From Kribbella pratensis (GTDB lineage: Bacteria > Actinomycetota > Actinomycetes > Propionibacteriales > Kribbellaceae), in the NCBI RefSeq assembly GCF_004365355.1, contig NZ_SODP01000001.1:3346481-3410480 (forward strand): a stretch of 64,000 nucleotides of DNA, written 5' to 3'. Both the position numbers and the translations under genes were made by a program. Below, in pieces: positions 16,140-24,616 of the stretch. Every line of letters starts with the position of its first letter. The stretch's first letter is position 1. The notes under the pieces are model-generated. The model made no database searches, was not told where the DNA came from, and saw only the letters and a program-made list of their open reading frames with translations.

Positions 16140-16780
16140 CGGCCAGGTATCACCTGATCCTCGACCCGGACCTCCGGGACGAGCTTCGGGAGCTCCACGC
16201 CCGCGCCCAGGCAGACCCGAACGGTGTAGCAGCCAAGCAGTTCGAAGCAGTCCGCGTCGCGCTGAGCGCCCTACGCGAAGGTCGCGAGGCCGAGTTCGCC
16301 GGCGAGCGTCTCGGCCGCTCCGACAACTACCCGGACCTCCGCGACTGCGCCGAGATCAAGATCCCGGTCGTGGAGGAGTTCAACCGGCGCGGCCGGCCGA
16401 TGGGCCCCTCGCACCGAGTCACCTACCGGGAATTCGAAGGCCCGACCGAATCGTCCCTCCCGGTACGACAAGTCGTCGCCTTCGCTCCCCGCAAGAACGG
16501 CGAGATCTTCGACGTCACCGCCAACCGACTAGGCCGCTCAAAAGGCGTCGCCCTCGACGAACTCGACCACCTCCCGACAGTCCGCCCCATAACCGGCCCC
16601 GGCAAAGAACCCGACCGCCTCATCGGCCCACCCCGCATGGCCCTACCCCCTGACATGGCCCAATCCCTGAAGGCCTTGGACGGCCTGGCCCCGCCCACCA
16701 GCACCCCACCAACAACAACGAACCACCCGCCAGCCCCTCAACGCCAACCCCCAAACCGAGGCCCTTCCCAGAGCAGGTGA
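16136..16780 (+). CDS. Putative toxin partner of the Phd-like antitoxin
   Basis: 214 aa from ATG 16136, coupled to the antitoxin. Residues ~1-80 (YHLILDPDLRDELRELHARA, then ALREGREAEFAGERLG and LRDCAEIKIPV) are compatible with a RelE/ParE-like fold, which would act on ribosome-bound mRNA or gyrase; this is inferred from position and pattern only. The C-terminal ~60 residues are Pro/Thr/Gln-rich low complexity (PPTSTPPTTTNHPPAPQ), unusual for RelE/ParE toxins. An uncharacterised actinobacterial toxin family is the best description. Confidence 0.55.
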   Translation: MTARYHLILDPDLRDELRELHARAQADPNGVAAKQFEAVRVALSALREGREAEFAGERLGRSDNYPDLRDCAEIKIPVVEEFNRRGRPMGPSHRVTYREFEGPTESSLPVRQVVAFAPRKNGEIFDVTANRLGRSKGVALDELDHLPTVRPITGPGKEPDRLIGPPRMALPPDMAQSLKALDGLAPPTSTPPTTTNHPPAPQRQPPNRGPSQSR

Positions 16781-17464
16781 AGCGGCCTCTCCAGCAACCG
16801 CGCTCACCTAGAGCCGCAACTGAAACCCGCAACACCTGTCCGCGAGCGATAGCGCCTGAGCAGGATCCGGCCGGGACGAACAATAGGCCGGAAGTTCGTC
16901 GCACTTCGGGAAGACGGCACCGCGGTCGTTCTCGAGAGGGGCGTGTACCCGTCATCCGTCACGTCGAATTGCTCACCATCCATTGTGAATCGCATCGAAC
17001 CGCTACCGCATCATTCATCCAAGAACCCAACGCGAGATAGATGCCAAGCCGGCACGTGTCCGGCATCAGGGAGATGTCCGCTGATCGTCCTTGCGCAGAT
17101 CCCGTTCGCCGCCACCTGGACGGAGGATTGTCACATCGAACTCAGCCTCGGCACCCCCACCCGGCTCCACACTCATCACGGCGTCATACCGGTCCCTCGC
17201 CATGCTCGTACACAGCATCGGCCACAACCACGTCACGCAGTCTCGCGGGCGTCAGCACACGACCCGGATAGCACCGCCGACAATGACAAGGCAGGTTGCC
17301 CGGACGGCGCTGAGCACGACCACCTAGAGTTCAGTCAGGTTCACGGCTTCACGAGACTCCCGCCCGGTCTTGCGTCGTTCCAACATTATGGCGTCGACCT
17401 CGCGTCGCCCATCAGCAGTGCGCGACTACACCGATCCATACGCATACATTCGCCAGCTGAAGCT
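16781..17464. other. 684-bp stretch with no supportable gene
   Basis: Open frames here have no recognisable domain or ribosome site. A minus-strand start at 16995 (MRFTMDGEQFDVTDDG) looks like the beginning of a small actinobacterial protein, but the frame soon turns into Arg/Ser-rich sequence, so it may be a gene fragment. GC content falls towards the right end, consistent with imported, decaying DNA. Confidence 0.4.
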
Positions 17465-17698
17465 CTAGAAATGGAACGCTTCTTGCAGGATCTGTACCAA
17501 CTGGCGGGCAGCGGCCTCGTTCAGCTGAATGGATTGACTGCTCTTCGGGGCCGACTCACGATCGTCAGAGCCAAATGTCGTCAAATGGATGTGCAGGTTG
17601 CCAGAAGAATCCCTAATCGTTTGATGATAACAATCAACTTCCGTCCGATGAATCTTGATCGATTGAGTGCCTTCTTCGAAGGATCTGATGCGCGCCAT
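17465..17698 (-). CDS. Small conserved-type hypothetical protein on low-GC DNA
   Basis: 77 aa from ATG 17698, chosen because AAGGAG sits 6 nt upstream; an earlier in-frame ATG at 17719 overlaps that site. The pattern (HLTTFGSDDRES, KSSQSIQLNEAAARQLVQIL) matches a small actinobacterial family whose function I do not know, sometimes mislabelled as a methionyl-tRNA formyltransferase-like protein. The line 17581-17640 is about 38% G+C, far below the surroundings, so the gene is probably acquired. The decayed vsr gene nearby suggests a former restriction-modification or defence context. Confidence 0.6.
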   Translation of the reverse strand: MARIRSFEEGTQSIKIHRTEVDCYHQTIRDSSGNLHIHLTTFGSDDRESAPKSSQSIQLNEAAARQLVQILQEAFHF

Positions 17699-18215
17699 GC
17701 ACTGCTCCTTAAGGTTCATTGGCAGGACTGGATGATGCCCGAGGGCCTCGCTGCATTGTCCCCGCGCTGCACCCGCATTTGGACGTCACACAATCTCGTC
17801 AGAGGTCGTGACGCCCGAGCATGACGTTAGCTTGCAGCGAGGGCCTGTGTCAGCGATACCTCGCCTGGTTGAGCTGGCAGAGCCAGCAAAACGGTTGAGC
17901 GCCGACAGGCCGCTGAGCAGCGGGTGAGCATGCTTCGGTGACGAAGCACATCGAGGCGATGGCCGCTGCTTGGCCCTAACTCGATCAGCTCACGCCAGCT
18001 CGTCCATGCCGCGCTGGGGTGTGTGGGCACCCGGCGTTGCCAGTCATCGCTGACCGCTTCTGGCTTCATTCGGCGCAGAGAGCCCCGGCTTTAACGCGAC
18101 AGATGGAGGGCGTAGCGATGGGCCGCCAGTTGAACAATCCGCAGCCGACAGCGCACAAGTGGTCGGTGGCAGCCACAGGCGACGAACAGGACAGACCCGT
18201 GACGTCATCGAGATC
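17699..18215. other. 517-bp stretch without a supportable gene
   Basis: No recognisable coding unit. A minus-strand frame at 17827-18069 (WQRRVPTHPSAAWTSWRELIEL) has a protein-like composition but no family or ribosome site was identified; it may be a fragment of a lost gene. Confidence 0.35.
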
Positions 18216-18651
18216 ACCTCGGCTCGCGTCCGGCTGCTGTCCCACGGACCAAGAGGGACGATGCTTACGTCGATCGAACTCTCAACTCGTCTGGTCGCTG
18301 CTGGGCTCTGTGCTGGGATCGGGCTTGTGCGGCTCGGGTTGGAGTCAGCTGGGGTCGACCACCAGCGGTAGCACGATGAGTGTCCGATGGATGACACCAC
18401 TGGAGAACGCGCGCCTGATAGGCCCTGCCGACTACGACTGTTTCTGGTGCGGCTGTCCAGAGCACTATCGAGAGCCAACAGCCAACAAGTCGTACTGGTC
18501 CGCCAAGCTGCAGCGTAATCTCGCGCGCGACGCTCACGTCAACGTCGTTCTTCAGGACGCTGGCTGGACGGTGCTTCGAGTCTGGGAGCACGAACTACCA
18601 GAAGATGCGGCTACGCGCGTCGCGGAGGTCGTACGACGGCGTCCGAACTAA
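18216..18651 (+). pseudogene. vsr: Decayed very-short-patch-repair (Vsr) endonuclease gene
   Basis: The C-terminal half is clear: CFWCGCPEHYREP, NKSYWSAKLQRNLARD and GWTVLRVWEHELP match the Vsr core (normally CFWHGCPEH...). The N-terminal half is in another frame (around 18216-18371: PRGTMLTSIELSTRLVAAGL, like the PRRDT.PE...RR.LHAAGLR start of Vsr) and runs into a stop. The catalytic-region His in WHGC is Cys here. One or more frameshifts plus this substitution make a functional nuclease unlikely. Vsr genes normally accompany a cytosine methyltransferase; none is left here. Confidence 0.7.
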
Positions 18652-18658
18652 CTCCGGC

Positions 18659-19372
18659 CTAGCGGGTTAGGTCGGCGGTGAATTGGTAGGCGTCGCCTCT
18701 GTAGTGGTTGGTGCCGGAGAGGAGGGGGGTGGTGTCTTGGGTGTAGGCGATTTCGGTGGCTACCAAGATCGCGGCGGCGGGTGGGAGGTTGAGGAGGGTG
18801 GCGAGGGTTTCGGTGGCGTTCTGGGCTTGGACTGTGTAGCGGGAGTAGGCGAATTCGATGCCGTGGGTGGAGAAGAGTTCGTAGAGGGACGTGTCGGTGA
18901 GGTCAACTCCAGTCAGCCAGGGGGCGACCGCGACCGGGATGACCAGGTCTTCGACGGTGACGGGGCGGCCGTCCATGCCGCGGAGGCGGCGGATGGCTGT
19001 TACTGGAGCGGTGGGGGCGAGGTGGAGGCGGTGGGCCTCGTCGAGGGTGGCGGGGCGTTCTCGGTGGTCGAGGATCGCCGAGGTGGGGCGGAAGCCGAGC
19101 TCGTGGGCCATCTCGGTGAAGGACTGGAGCCGGCTCGGGGGTTCGCGCAGTACTAGGTCGCGGACGTACCAGCCGCGTTGGGGTGATGGGGCGATGAGGC
19201 CGTCGTCGGAGGCGGCCTGGAAGCCGGCGCGGACGGTCATCCGGCTGAGCCCGGTCTCTAGCGCGAACTGACGTTCGCTCGGCAGGCGGCTGCCGCTCGG
19301 GTACTTCCCGCGGACGATCCCCTCGCGGATCCGTTTCTTGACGCGCTCAACGGCGGGCTCGGTCACGGCCAT
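18659..19372 (-). CDS. GntR-family (HutC/UTRA) regulator, DasR-like
   Basis: 237 aa from ATG 19372. Winged helix at 1-75 (REGIVRGKYPSGSRLPSERQ, LSRMTVRAGFQAASDDGLI), then a UTRA ligand domain (~85-230, LHLAPTAPVTAIRRLRGMDG, YRGDAYQFTADLTR). UTRA regulators of this type respond to phosphorylated sugars; DasR itself responds to glucosamine-6-phosphate. It is divergent from the ABC importer operon, and ACTGGT half-sites fill the shared gap, so it probably represses both. The extended start at 19423 would place the operator inside the coding region and was not chosen. Confidence 0.85.
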   Translation of the reverse strand: MAVTEPAVERVKKRIREGIVRGKYPSGSRLPSERQFALETGLSRMTVRAGFQAASDDGLIAPSPQRGWYVRDLVLREPPSRLQSFTEMAHELGFRPTSAILDHRERPATLDEAHRLHLAPTAPVTAIRRLRGMDGRPVTVEDLVIPVAVAPWLTGVDLTDTSLYELFSTHGIEFAYSRYTVQAQNATETLATLLNLPPAAAILVATEIAYTQDTTPLLSGTNHYRGDAYQFTADLTR

Positions 19373-19378
19373 CACTAT

Positions 19379-19438
19379 ACCAGTTTCGTGAGCCAAGCCA
19401 GGCACAATCCCAAACTGGTTCACACTGGCATAACTGGT
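19379..19438. promoter_or_regulatory. Cluster of ACTGGT half-sites (dre-like operator)
   Basis: ACCAGT at 19379-19384 on one strand and ACTGGT at 19414-19419, ACTGGC at 19424-19429 and ACTGGT at 19433-19438 on the other. The DasR consensus is the palindrome ACTGGTCTAGACCAGT, so each element is a half-site of that kind. The cluster fills the gap between the GntR gene and the transporter operon. The layout is seen; the regulator assignment is inference. Confidence 0.6.
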
Positions 19439-19483
19439 TTCGGCGTCGTAGGGTGGCGGGAAGTCACGGACGAAGGAGTCACG

Positions 19484-20823
19484 ATGGTCAGCAGGCGGAA
19501 CGTGTTGAAGTCGGGGGCCGCGCTCGGACTGTTCACGCTGGCCGGTTGCGCGCCGCAGGGCACCAAAGCGAGCAGCGCACCGACCACACCCGCCAAGTCG
19601 ATCGACGTCGCCAAAGCCGGCACGGTGACGCTGACCATGCTCGACTTCTGGGGCGGTGACGCCGCCAGCTGGGTGGCCAGCGCGGTGAAGGGGTTCCAGG
19701 CGAAGTACCCGAACGTCACGATCAAACGCACGTCGGTCGACTGGGGTCAGCTCACGCAGACGGCCAATCTGCGGTTGAAGGAGAAGAACCCGCCGGACAT
19801 CATCACGGTCAACAACGGCTGGCAGTCCCTCGGCACGTTGTCGAAGGCGGGCCTGGTGCTCAACCTGGACGGGTACTCGAAGTCGTTCGGGTGGGACAAG
19901 TTCCCGAGCACGATCCTGCGGCAGACGCAGTTCACGCCGGACGGCACGGAAATGGGCAGCGGGTCGTTGTTCGCGACGCCCGTCGCCAGTTCGTCGCTGA
20001 TCGGCCTCTACTACAACAAGACAGTTCTCGACAAAGCCGGCGTCGCACCGCCGACCGATCTCGCTTCGTTCGAGGACGCGTGCACGAAGGCCAAGGCCGC
20101 AGGCATTATCCCGATCGGCTACGGGTCACAGGACAAGGGTTCGTCGACGGCGATTCTCCTTGCCCTGCAAGACCTTTTCGGCGATCAGAAGAAGATCAAC
20201 GACTTCGTCTACTCGACCGGCGAAGTGAAGGCCGCCGACATCGGGATGTCCGAGGCGGCAGAGCGGCTCAAGTCGTACCAGGACAAGGGCTGGCTCACGC
20301 CGAACCATGCCGGCATCCAGTACGCCGACGCGATCGACGCCTTCCTCAAAGGCAAGTCCGCGTTCCGCTTCGAATACACCGGAACCCTTGCTTTCAAGGG
20401 AAATCAGAAGCAGGAGTACGGCTACGTCCAACTCCCGCAGGCCTCCGGCGGGAAGGTGGTCGGTACGGGCGCTTCGACGGCCGTCCGCTCGGATCAAAGT
20501 GTGCGCACCCGGATGTCGCCGCCGCCTTCCTCGATTTCCTCGCCGGCCCGCAAACCGCGCAGTACGTCGTCGAGGCCGGGCTCCTGCCCTTGCTCAACGA
20601 CGTCAAGGCGCCGCCGGACAACCCGGAATTCGCTACCGAGATCGCCGGTCAGCGGTCGCTCGACAAGGACAACGGATACGTCCCGTACTTCGACTGGTCG
20701 ACGCCGACGATGCTCGACACACTCGGCGGCCAGGTGCAATTGCTGCTCGCCGGCCGGAGTGCCCCGGACGCACTGGTCAAGGCGGTGCAGGCCGACTACG
20801 ACAAGTTCCAGGCCGGACGATGA
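19484..20823 (+). pseudogene. ABC sugar-transporter solute-binding lipoprotein, frameshifted
   Basis: ATG 19484 has AAGGAG upstream and opens a twin-arginine-like lipoprotein signal (SRRNVLKSG ... TLAGC, lipobox Cys near 22). The family-1 extracellular binding protein fold follows (LTMLDFWGGD, IGLYYNKTVLDKAG). Around 20491-20500 the reading must slip by one base: the first frame goes to nonsense (arginine/serine-rich) after ASTAVRSD, while the correct continuation (CAHPDVAAAFLDFLAGPQTAQYV) is in the next frame to the stop at 20823. Restoring one base gives 446 aa, the normal length. The permease start overlaps the stop. It is either a real lesion or a sequencing indel. Confidence 0.85.
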
Positions 20824-21743
20824 GTGTTCTAGCGATCGGTCGCACCAAAGCCAGAACCCGACCCGTCTCGAGGCAAGTCCGTAAACGGCGCTGGATCGGC
20901 CTGCTCTTCCTCTCCCCCGCACTCCTGCTGTACGGCGTGATCGTGCTCGTCCCGCTGCTCCAAACGGTCAACTACTCGTTCTACAAATGGGACGGCGTCA
21001 GCGAGCCGACCTGGGTCGGACTCCGCAACTACCTGGAATTCGGTCGCGATCCACGGATGTACGCCGCCTTCGGCCATGTGCTCGTGCTGATTCTGATGTT
21101 CGGGCTGATCCCGCTCGGCCTCGGACTGATCAGCGCCGCTCTCCTCAGCAGAGCGAAGATCCGCGGCGAAGGTATCTATCGCTGGTTCCTCTTTCTCCCG
21201 CAGGTGTTGACGAGCGTCGTCGTCGCAATCATCTGGAAACGCATCTACGCACCGGACGGCCCGTTGAACAGTCTGTTGCGCGGCGTCGGGCTCGGCCACC
21301 TCACGCGCAACTGGCTCGGTGATTTCACCTGGGCGCTGCCGTCGCTCGGCATGATCGGTGTCTGGGGCGGATTCGGGTTCACCATGGTGCTGTTCCTGGC
21401 CGGTATTCTCGCGATTCCCGACGAGCTGTACGAGGCCGCGCGGCTGGATGGTTCGACGCGATGGCAGGAATTCTGGCTGATCACGCTGCCCAGCCTGCGC
21501 GGACAGATGGCGATCGCGCTGACACTGACCATCACCGGCGCTCTGCGGACGTTCGACATGGTCTACATCACCACGCAAGGCGGACCCGGAACGGCCACGA
21601 CGACACCGGCGCTTCTCCTGTACCAGTTGGCCTTCGTCAATCCTGACGTCGGCAGAGCATCCGCAACCGGCGTCGTACTGGCCGTTCTGTGCCTCGGTAT
21701 CGCGGTCGGTATCACGCGGATCATGGAGAACAAAGACCGATGA
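20820..21743 (+). CDS. ABC sugar transporter permease (MalF-type)
   Basis: 307 aa, six predicted membrane helices, with the EAA cytoplasmic loop YEAARLDGSTRWQEFWLITLP typical of binding-protein-dependent permeases. It should pair with the next gene in the membrane. No ATPase gene is in this operon, so a shared ATPase (MsiK-like, as in other actinobacteria) probably energises it. ATG overlaps the binding-protein stop by 4 bp. Confidence 0.93.
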   Translation: MSVLAIGRTKARTRPVSRQVRKRRWIGLLFLSPALLLYGVIVLVPLLQTVNYSFYKWDGVSEPTWVGLRNYLEFGRDPRMYAAFGHVLVLILMFGLIPLGLGLISAALLSRAKIRGEGIYRWFLFLPQVLTSVVVAIIWKRIYAPDGPLNSLLRGVGLGHLTRNWLGDFTWALPSLGMIGVWGGFGFTMVLFLAGILAIPDELYEAARLDGSTRWQEFWLITLPSLRGQMAIALTLTITGALRTFDMVYITTQGGPGTATTTPALLLYQLAFVNPDVGRASATGVVLAVLCLGIAVGITRIMENKDR

Positions 21744-22552
21744 TCTCCAGGTTCGAACGCGTCTCGAATTACGTCATCGTCATCGCGCTGACGGTCGGAG
21801 TGCTGTTCCCGGTCGCGTGGTTCGTGCTGACCTCGCTCAGCCCCAACACGTCGGGAGCGCTGGACTTCTCCAACATTGCCTGGAGCAACTTCACAGCAGC
21901 CTGGCACGACGGGAATCTCGCGCACTCGATGTACGCGTCCCTGGTGATCACGGTGTCCGCAGTCGCCGGGCAAACCGTGCTCGCGATTCTTTCCGGGTAC
22001 GCGTTCGGGATCCTCGGCGTGGTCGGTGAACGCTTCCTCTTCCCGGTCATCCTGCTGGGAATGATGGTCTCGACCGAGGTCATCGTCATCCCGCTGTACT
22101 ACGAGTTCCAGCGCATCGGGCTGACCAACTCGTGGCTCGGACTCGTCATCATTCAGCTCGGAATGGGCGTGCCGTTCGGGACGTACTGGATGCGGGCGAC
22201 GTTCCGAGCGCTCCCCCGTTCGGTGATGGATTCCGCCGCTGTCGACGGCGCCGGCGTGTGGAGCACGTTGTGGCGCATTCTCGTCCCGATGGCGCGTCCC
22301 GCCGTACTCACATTGGTTCTGCTTTCGTTCATGTGGACCTGGAACGACTTCTTCCTTTCCCTTATTTTCCTGGGAGATCCGGACAAGCAGACCGCGACCG
22401 TTGCCCTGGGCGCCTTCCAGGGACGGCATGTGCTGCAGGTCAATCTGATGGCGGCGGGCTCGCTGATCGTGTCGCTGCCCGTCGTGGCCCTCTACCTGTT
22501 CTTCCAGCGCGAATTCATCAGCGGCGTCATGGCCGGCGCGGTCAAGGAGTGA
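21740..22552 (+). CDS. ABC sugar transporter permease (MalG-type)
   Basis: 270 aa with six helices and the EAA-type loop MDSAAVDGAGVWSTLWRILVP. The end of the protein (FFQREFISGVMAGAVKE) is the characteristic MalG-family C-terminus (..RYFV.GLTAGAVKG). It is coupled to the preceding permease by a 4-bp overlap. Confidence 0.93.
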   Translation: MISRFERVSNYVIVIALTVGVLFPVAWFVLTSLSPNTSGALDFSNIAWSNFTAAWHDGNLAHSMYASLVITVSAVAGQTVLAILSGYAFGILGVVGERFLFPVILLGMMVSTEVIVIPLYYEFQRIGLTNSWLGLVIIQLGMGVPFGTYWMRATFRALPRSVMDSAAVDGAGVWSTLWRILVPMARPAVLTLVLLSFMWTWNDFFLSLIFLGDPDKQTATVALGAFQGRHVLQVNLMAAGSLIVSLPVVALYLFFQREFISGVMAGAVKE

Positions 22553-22553
22553 C

Positions 22554-23312
22554 GTGACGACGCCAATCACTGTAGTACCCGACGCAGCCCGACTGGGCGA
22601 GGCCGTCGCGCAACGGATTCTGGACCGAGTAACAGCAGGCAGCGCCATCATCGGCTTTCCCGCCGGACGAAGCGCCACTCCAGTGGCAGCTGCACTGAAG
22701 CAATCCGGTGCCCGGCTGGACGGCCTTCAGATCGTGATGATGGACGAATACGTCACCCGGCACGGCAGCCGGTGGGAGCTGCTGGATCCGAACACGCCGC
22801 ACAGCTGCATCGGCTGGGCGCGACGGAACCTGCTAGCCCCGCTCGGCCTTGGTCCGACCAGTCTCCTCACCCCGGACCCCAACCAGCCCGAAGGTTTCAA
22901 ACAGCAGATCCTCGACCGCGGCGGCATCGACCTGTTCCTACTGGCCAGCGGCCAAGGTGACGGTCATGTCGCACTCAACGGCCCCGGTACGCCGCGACAC
23001 GCGCCCACCCGGGTCGTCGAGCTGCCCGAGTCGACCCGCCGCGACAACATGTCGACCTTCCCTCATCTGCAGTCCCCGGCAGACGTTCCGGCGCACGGCG
23101 TCACTATCGGTACTGCGGAACTCGTCGAGCTCTCGCACTCCGCGGCGATGCTGCTGTGGGGGCAGAACAAGGCGTACGCCTTCGACCGCATCACTCGGGC
23201 CGACAGCTACGACCCGTTGTGGCCGGCAACCATCGTGCACGACTGCCGCAACGCCCTCATCTATGCGGACGAAGAAGCCGCGCAAAAGTCAGAACGAGAA
23301 GGAGTCTCCTAG
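22554..23312 (+). CDS. NagB-like (glucosamine-6-phosphate deaminase/6-phosphogluconolactonase fold) protein
   Basis: 252 aa from GTG 22554 with AAGGAG just upstream. Fold motifs are present: GFPAGRSATP (~34-43), the proton-transfer Asp64 in VMMDEYVT, and GQGDGHVALNGPG (133-145) where Asp136 and His138 match the NagB active site. The Glu that activates the His in NagB (GxGxDGHIAFNEP) is Gly143 here (LNGPG), so true deaminase activity is doubtful. The operon context (GH4 enzyme, kinase, GntR-UTRA) points to an isomerase/deaminase step on a sugar phosphate. Confidence 0.8.
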   Translation: MTTPITVVPDAARLGEAVAQRILDRVTAGSAIIGFPAGRSATPVAAALKQSGARLDGLQIVMMDEYVTRHGSRWELLDPNTPHSCIGWARRNLLAPLGLGPTSLLTPDPNQPEGFKQQILDRGGIDLFLLASGQGDGHVALNGPGTPRHAPTRVVELPESTRRDNMSTFPHLQSPADVPAHGVTIGTAELVELSHSAAMLLWGQNKAYAFDRITRADSYDPLWPATIVHDCRNALIYADEEAAQKSEREGVS

Positions 23313-23314
23313 AC

Positions 23315-24616
23315 ATGGCTCGAATCAAGATGGCCTACATCGGCGGCGGGTCCTCCCGAGCGGCCGGCACCATGGCGTCGTTCTTGTGGCACGGGCCGGA
23401 GTTCGCGGGCTCCGAAGTGGTGCTGATCGACAAGGATCCGGAGCGGCTGGAGATCGTCCGCCGGATCGCGGAGAAGCTCGCGGCACAGGGCGGCGACGAC
23501 ATCACGGTCACCGCGACGACGGACCAGCGCACTGGTCTGACCGACGTCGACGCCGTGCTGACGAGCTTCCGTCCCGGCAACTTCGACGCACGCGCGCTCG
23601 ACGAGCGCATTCCGATCAAACACGGTGTGATCGGCCAGGAGACGCAGGGGCCGGGTGGATTCTTCATGGCGCTGCGCTCGATCAACGACATGCGCGGCAT
23701 CACCGACGACCTGCAGGCGGTCGCTCCGAACGCGGTGATCTTCAACTACACCAACCCGGTCAACATCGTCTCGCAGGCAGTCGCGAGCTACACGTCGATC
23801 CCGATCTACTCGATGTGCGAGGGGCCGCTGGTGTTCCCGCCCGTCGTACTGCGGTCCGCCGGTCTCGACCCCGAACGGGCCAAGGTCACGATGGCCGGGG
23901 TGAACCACAACTGCTGGAGCTACGAGCATCTGTACGACGGCAAGGACGTCATGCCGCTACTCGAGGCAGCGTGGGAAGAGCGCAAGGACGACCCGACACT
24001 CGACGCCAACTCCAAGCGCGCGCTGCATCTGGCCGTCGTCATGCAGTCGATCCCGTCGGACTACTTCAACTACTACTACTTCCGGAACGGGGTGTTCCGG
24101 GCGCAGCAGGCCGCGCCGCGGACCCGTTCGGAAGTGATCATGAACGAGGTGCCTGGGTACTGGGAGCACTACCGCGAGCAGGCCGAGTCCAGCCACCCTG
24201 AGCTCGACCCGGCCCGGTCGCGCGGCGGCATCCACGAGCTGGAGTTGGCCATCGACGTGATGAGTGCCTACTACAACGACACGGGCGCGCGCCTGCCCGT
24301 CAACCTTCCGAACGCCGGCGGTGCGTTGCCCGGTTTCGACGCTGAAACCGTCGTCGAGGTGTACTGCACCGTGAACCGCAAGGGTTGCCACATCGAGCCG
24401 CAGCAGCCTCTACCACTTGCGGTCAGGGGCATCACGCGCCAGCTCGCCGACTACCAGATGCTCGCGGCGAAGGCTGCCTGGGAAGGCAACCGGGCCGACG
24501 CGATCCGTGCGCTCATCGCGAATCCGCTCGTACCTGACCTGGCGATCGCCGAGCCGCTGTACGACGAGATGGCCGCGGCACACTCGGCGTACCTGCCGGA
24601 GAGACTTCTGCGGTGA
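23315..24616 (+). CDS. Glycoside hydrolase family 4 (NAD- and metal-dependent) enzyme
   Basis: 433 aa from ATG 23315 (AAGGAG upstream). GH4 enzymes cleave (phospho)glycosides by a redox mechanism with NAD and Mn. The NAD motif GGGSS lies near the N-terminus, FNYTNPVNI is the family substrate/NAD block, and MCEGP plus AGVNHNCW supply the metal-binding Cys and His. It probably hydrolyses a disaccharide or phospho-disaccharide imported by the operon transporter; whether it prefers 6-phospho-beta-glucosides or alpha-galactosides cannot be told. It overlaps the next start by 4 bp. Confidence 0.88.
   Translation: MARIKMAYIGGGSSRAAGTMASFLWHGPEFAGSEVVLIDKDPERLEIVRRIAEKLAAQGGDDITVTATTDQRTGLTDVDAVLTSFRPGNFDARALDERIPIKHGVIGQETQGPGGFFMALRSINDMRGITDDLQAVAPNAVIFNYTNPVNIVSQAVASYTSIPIYSMCEGPLVFPPVVLRSAGLDPERAKVTMAGVNHNCWSYEHLYDGKDVMPLLEAAWEERKDDPTLDANSKRALHLAVVMQSIPSDYFNYYYFRNGVFRAQQAAPRTRSEVIMNEVPGYWEHYREQAESSHPELDPARSRGGIHELELAIDVMSAYYNDTGARLPVNLPNAGGALPGFDAETVVEVYCTVNRKGCHIEPQQPLPLAVRGITRQLADYQMLAAKAAWEGNRADAIRALIANPLVPDLAIAEPLYDEMAAAHSAYLPERLLR

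Noticed and set aside
16804..16995. Minus-strand frame beginning MRFTMDGEQFDVTDDG
   Set aside because: The start resembles a small actinobacterial protein, but no ribosome site is visible and the rest is Arg/Ser-rich without homologous pattern. It may be a fragment; not strong enough to annotate as a gene.
16949..17824. 293-codon plus-strand frame in the low-GC stretch
   Set aside because: No domain; it overlaps the minus-strand 77-aa gene, which has a good ribosome site.
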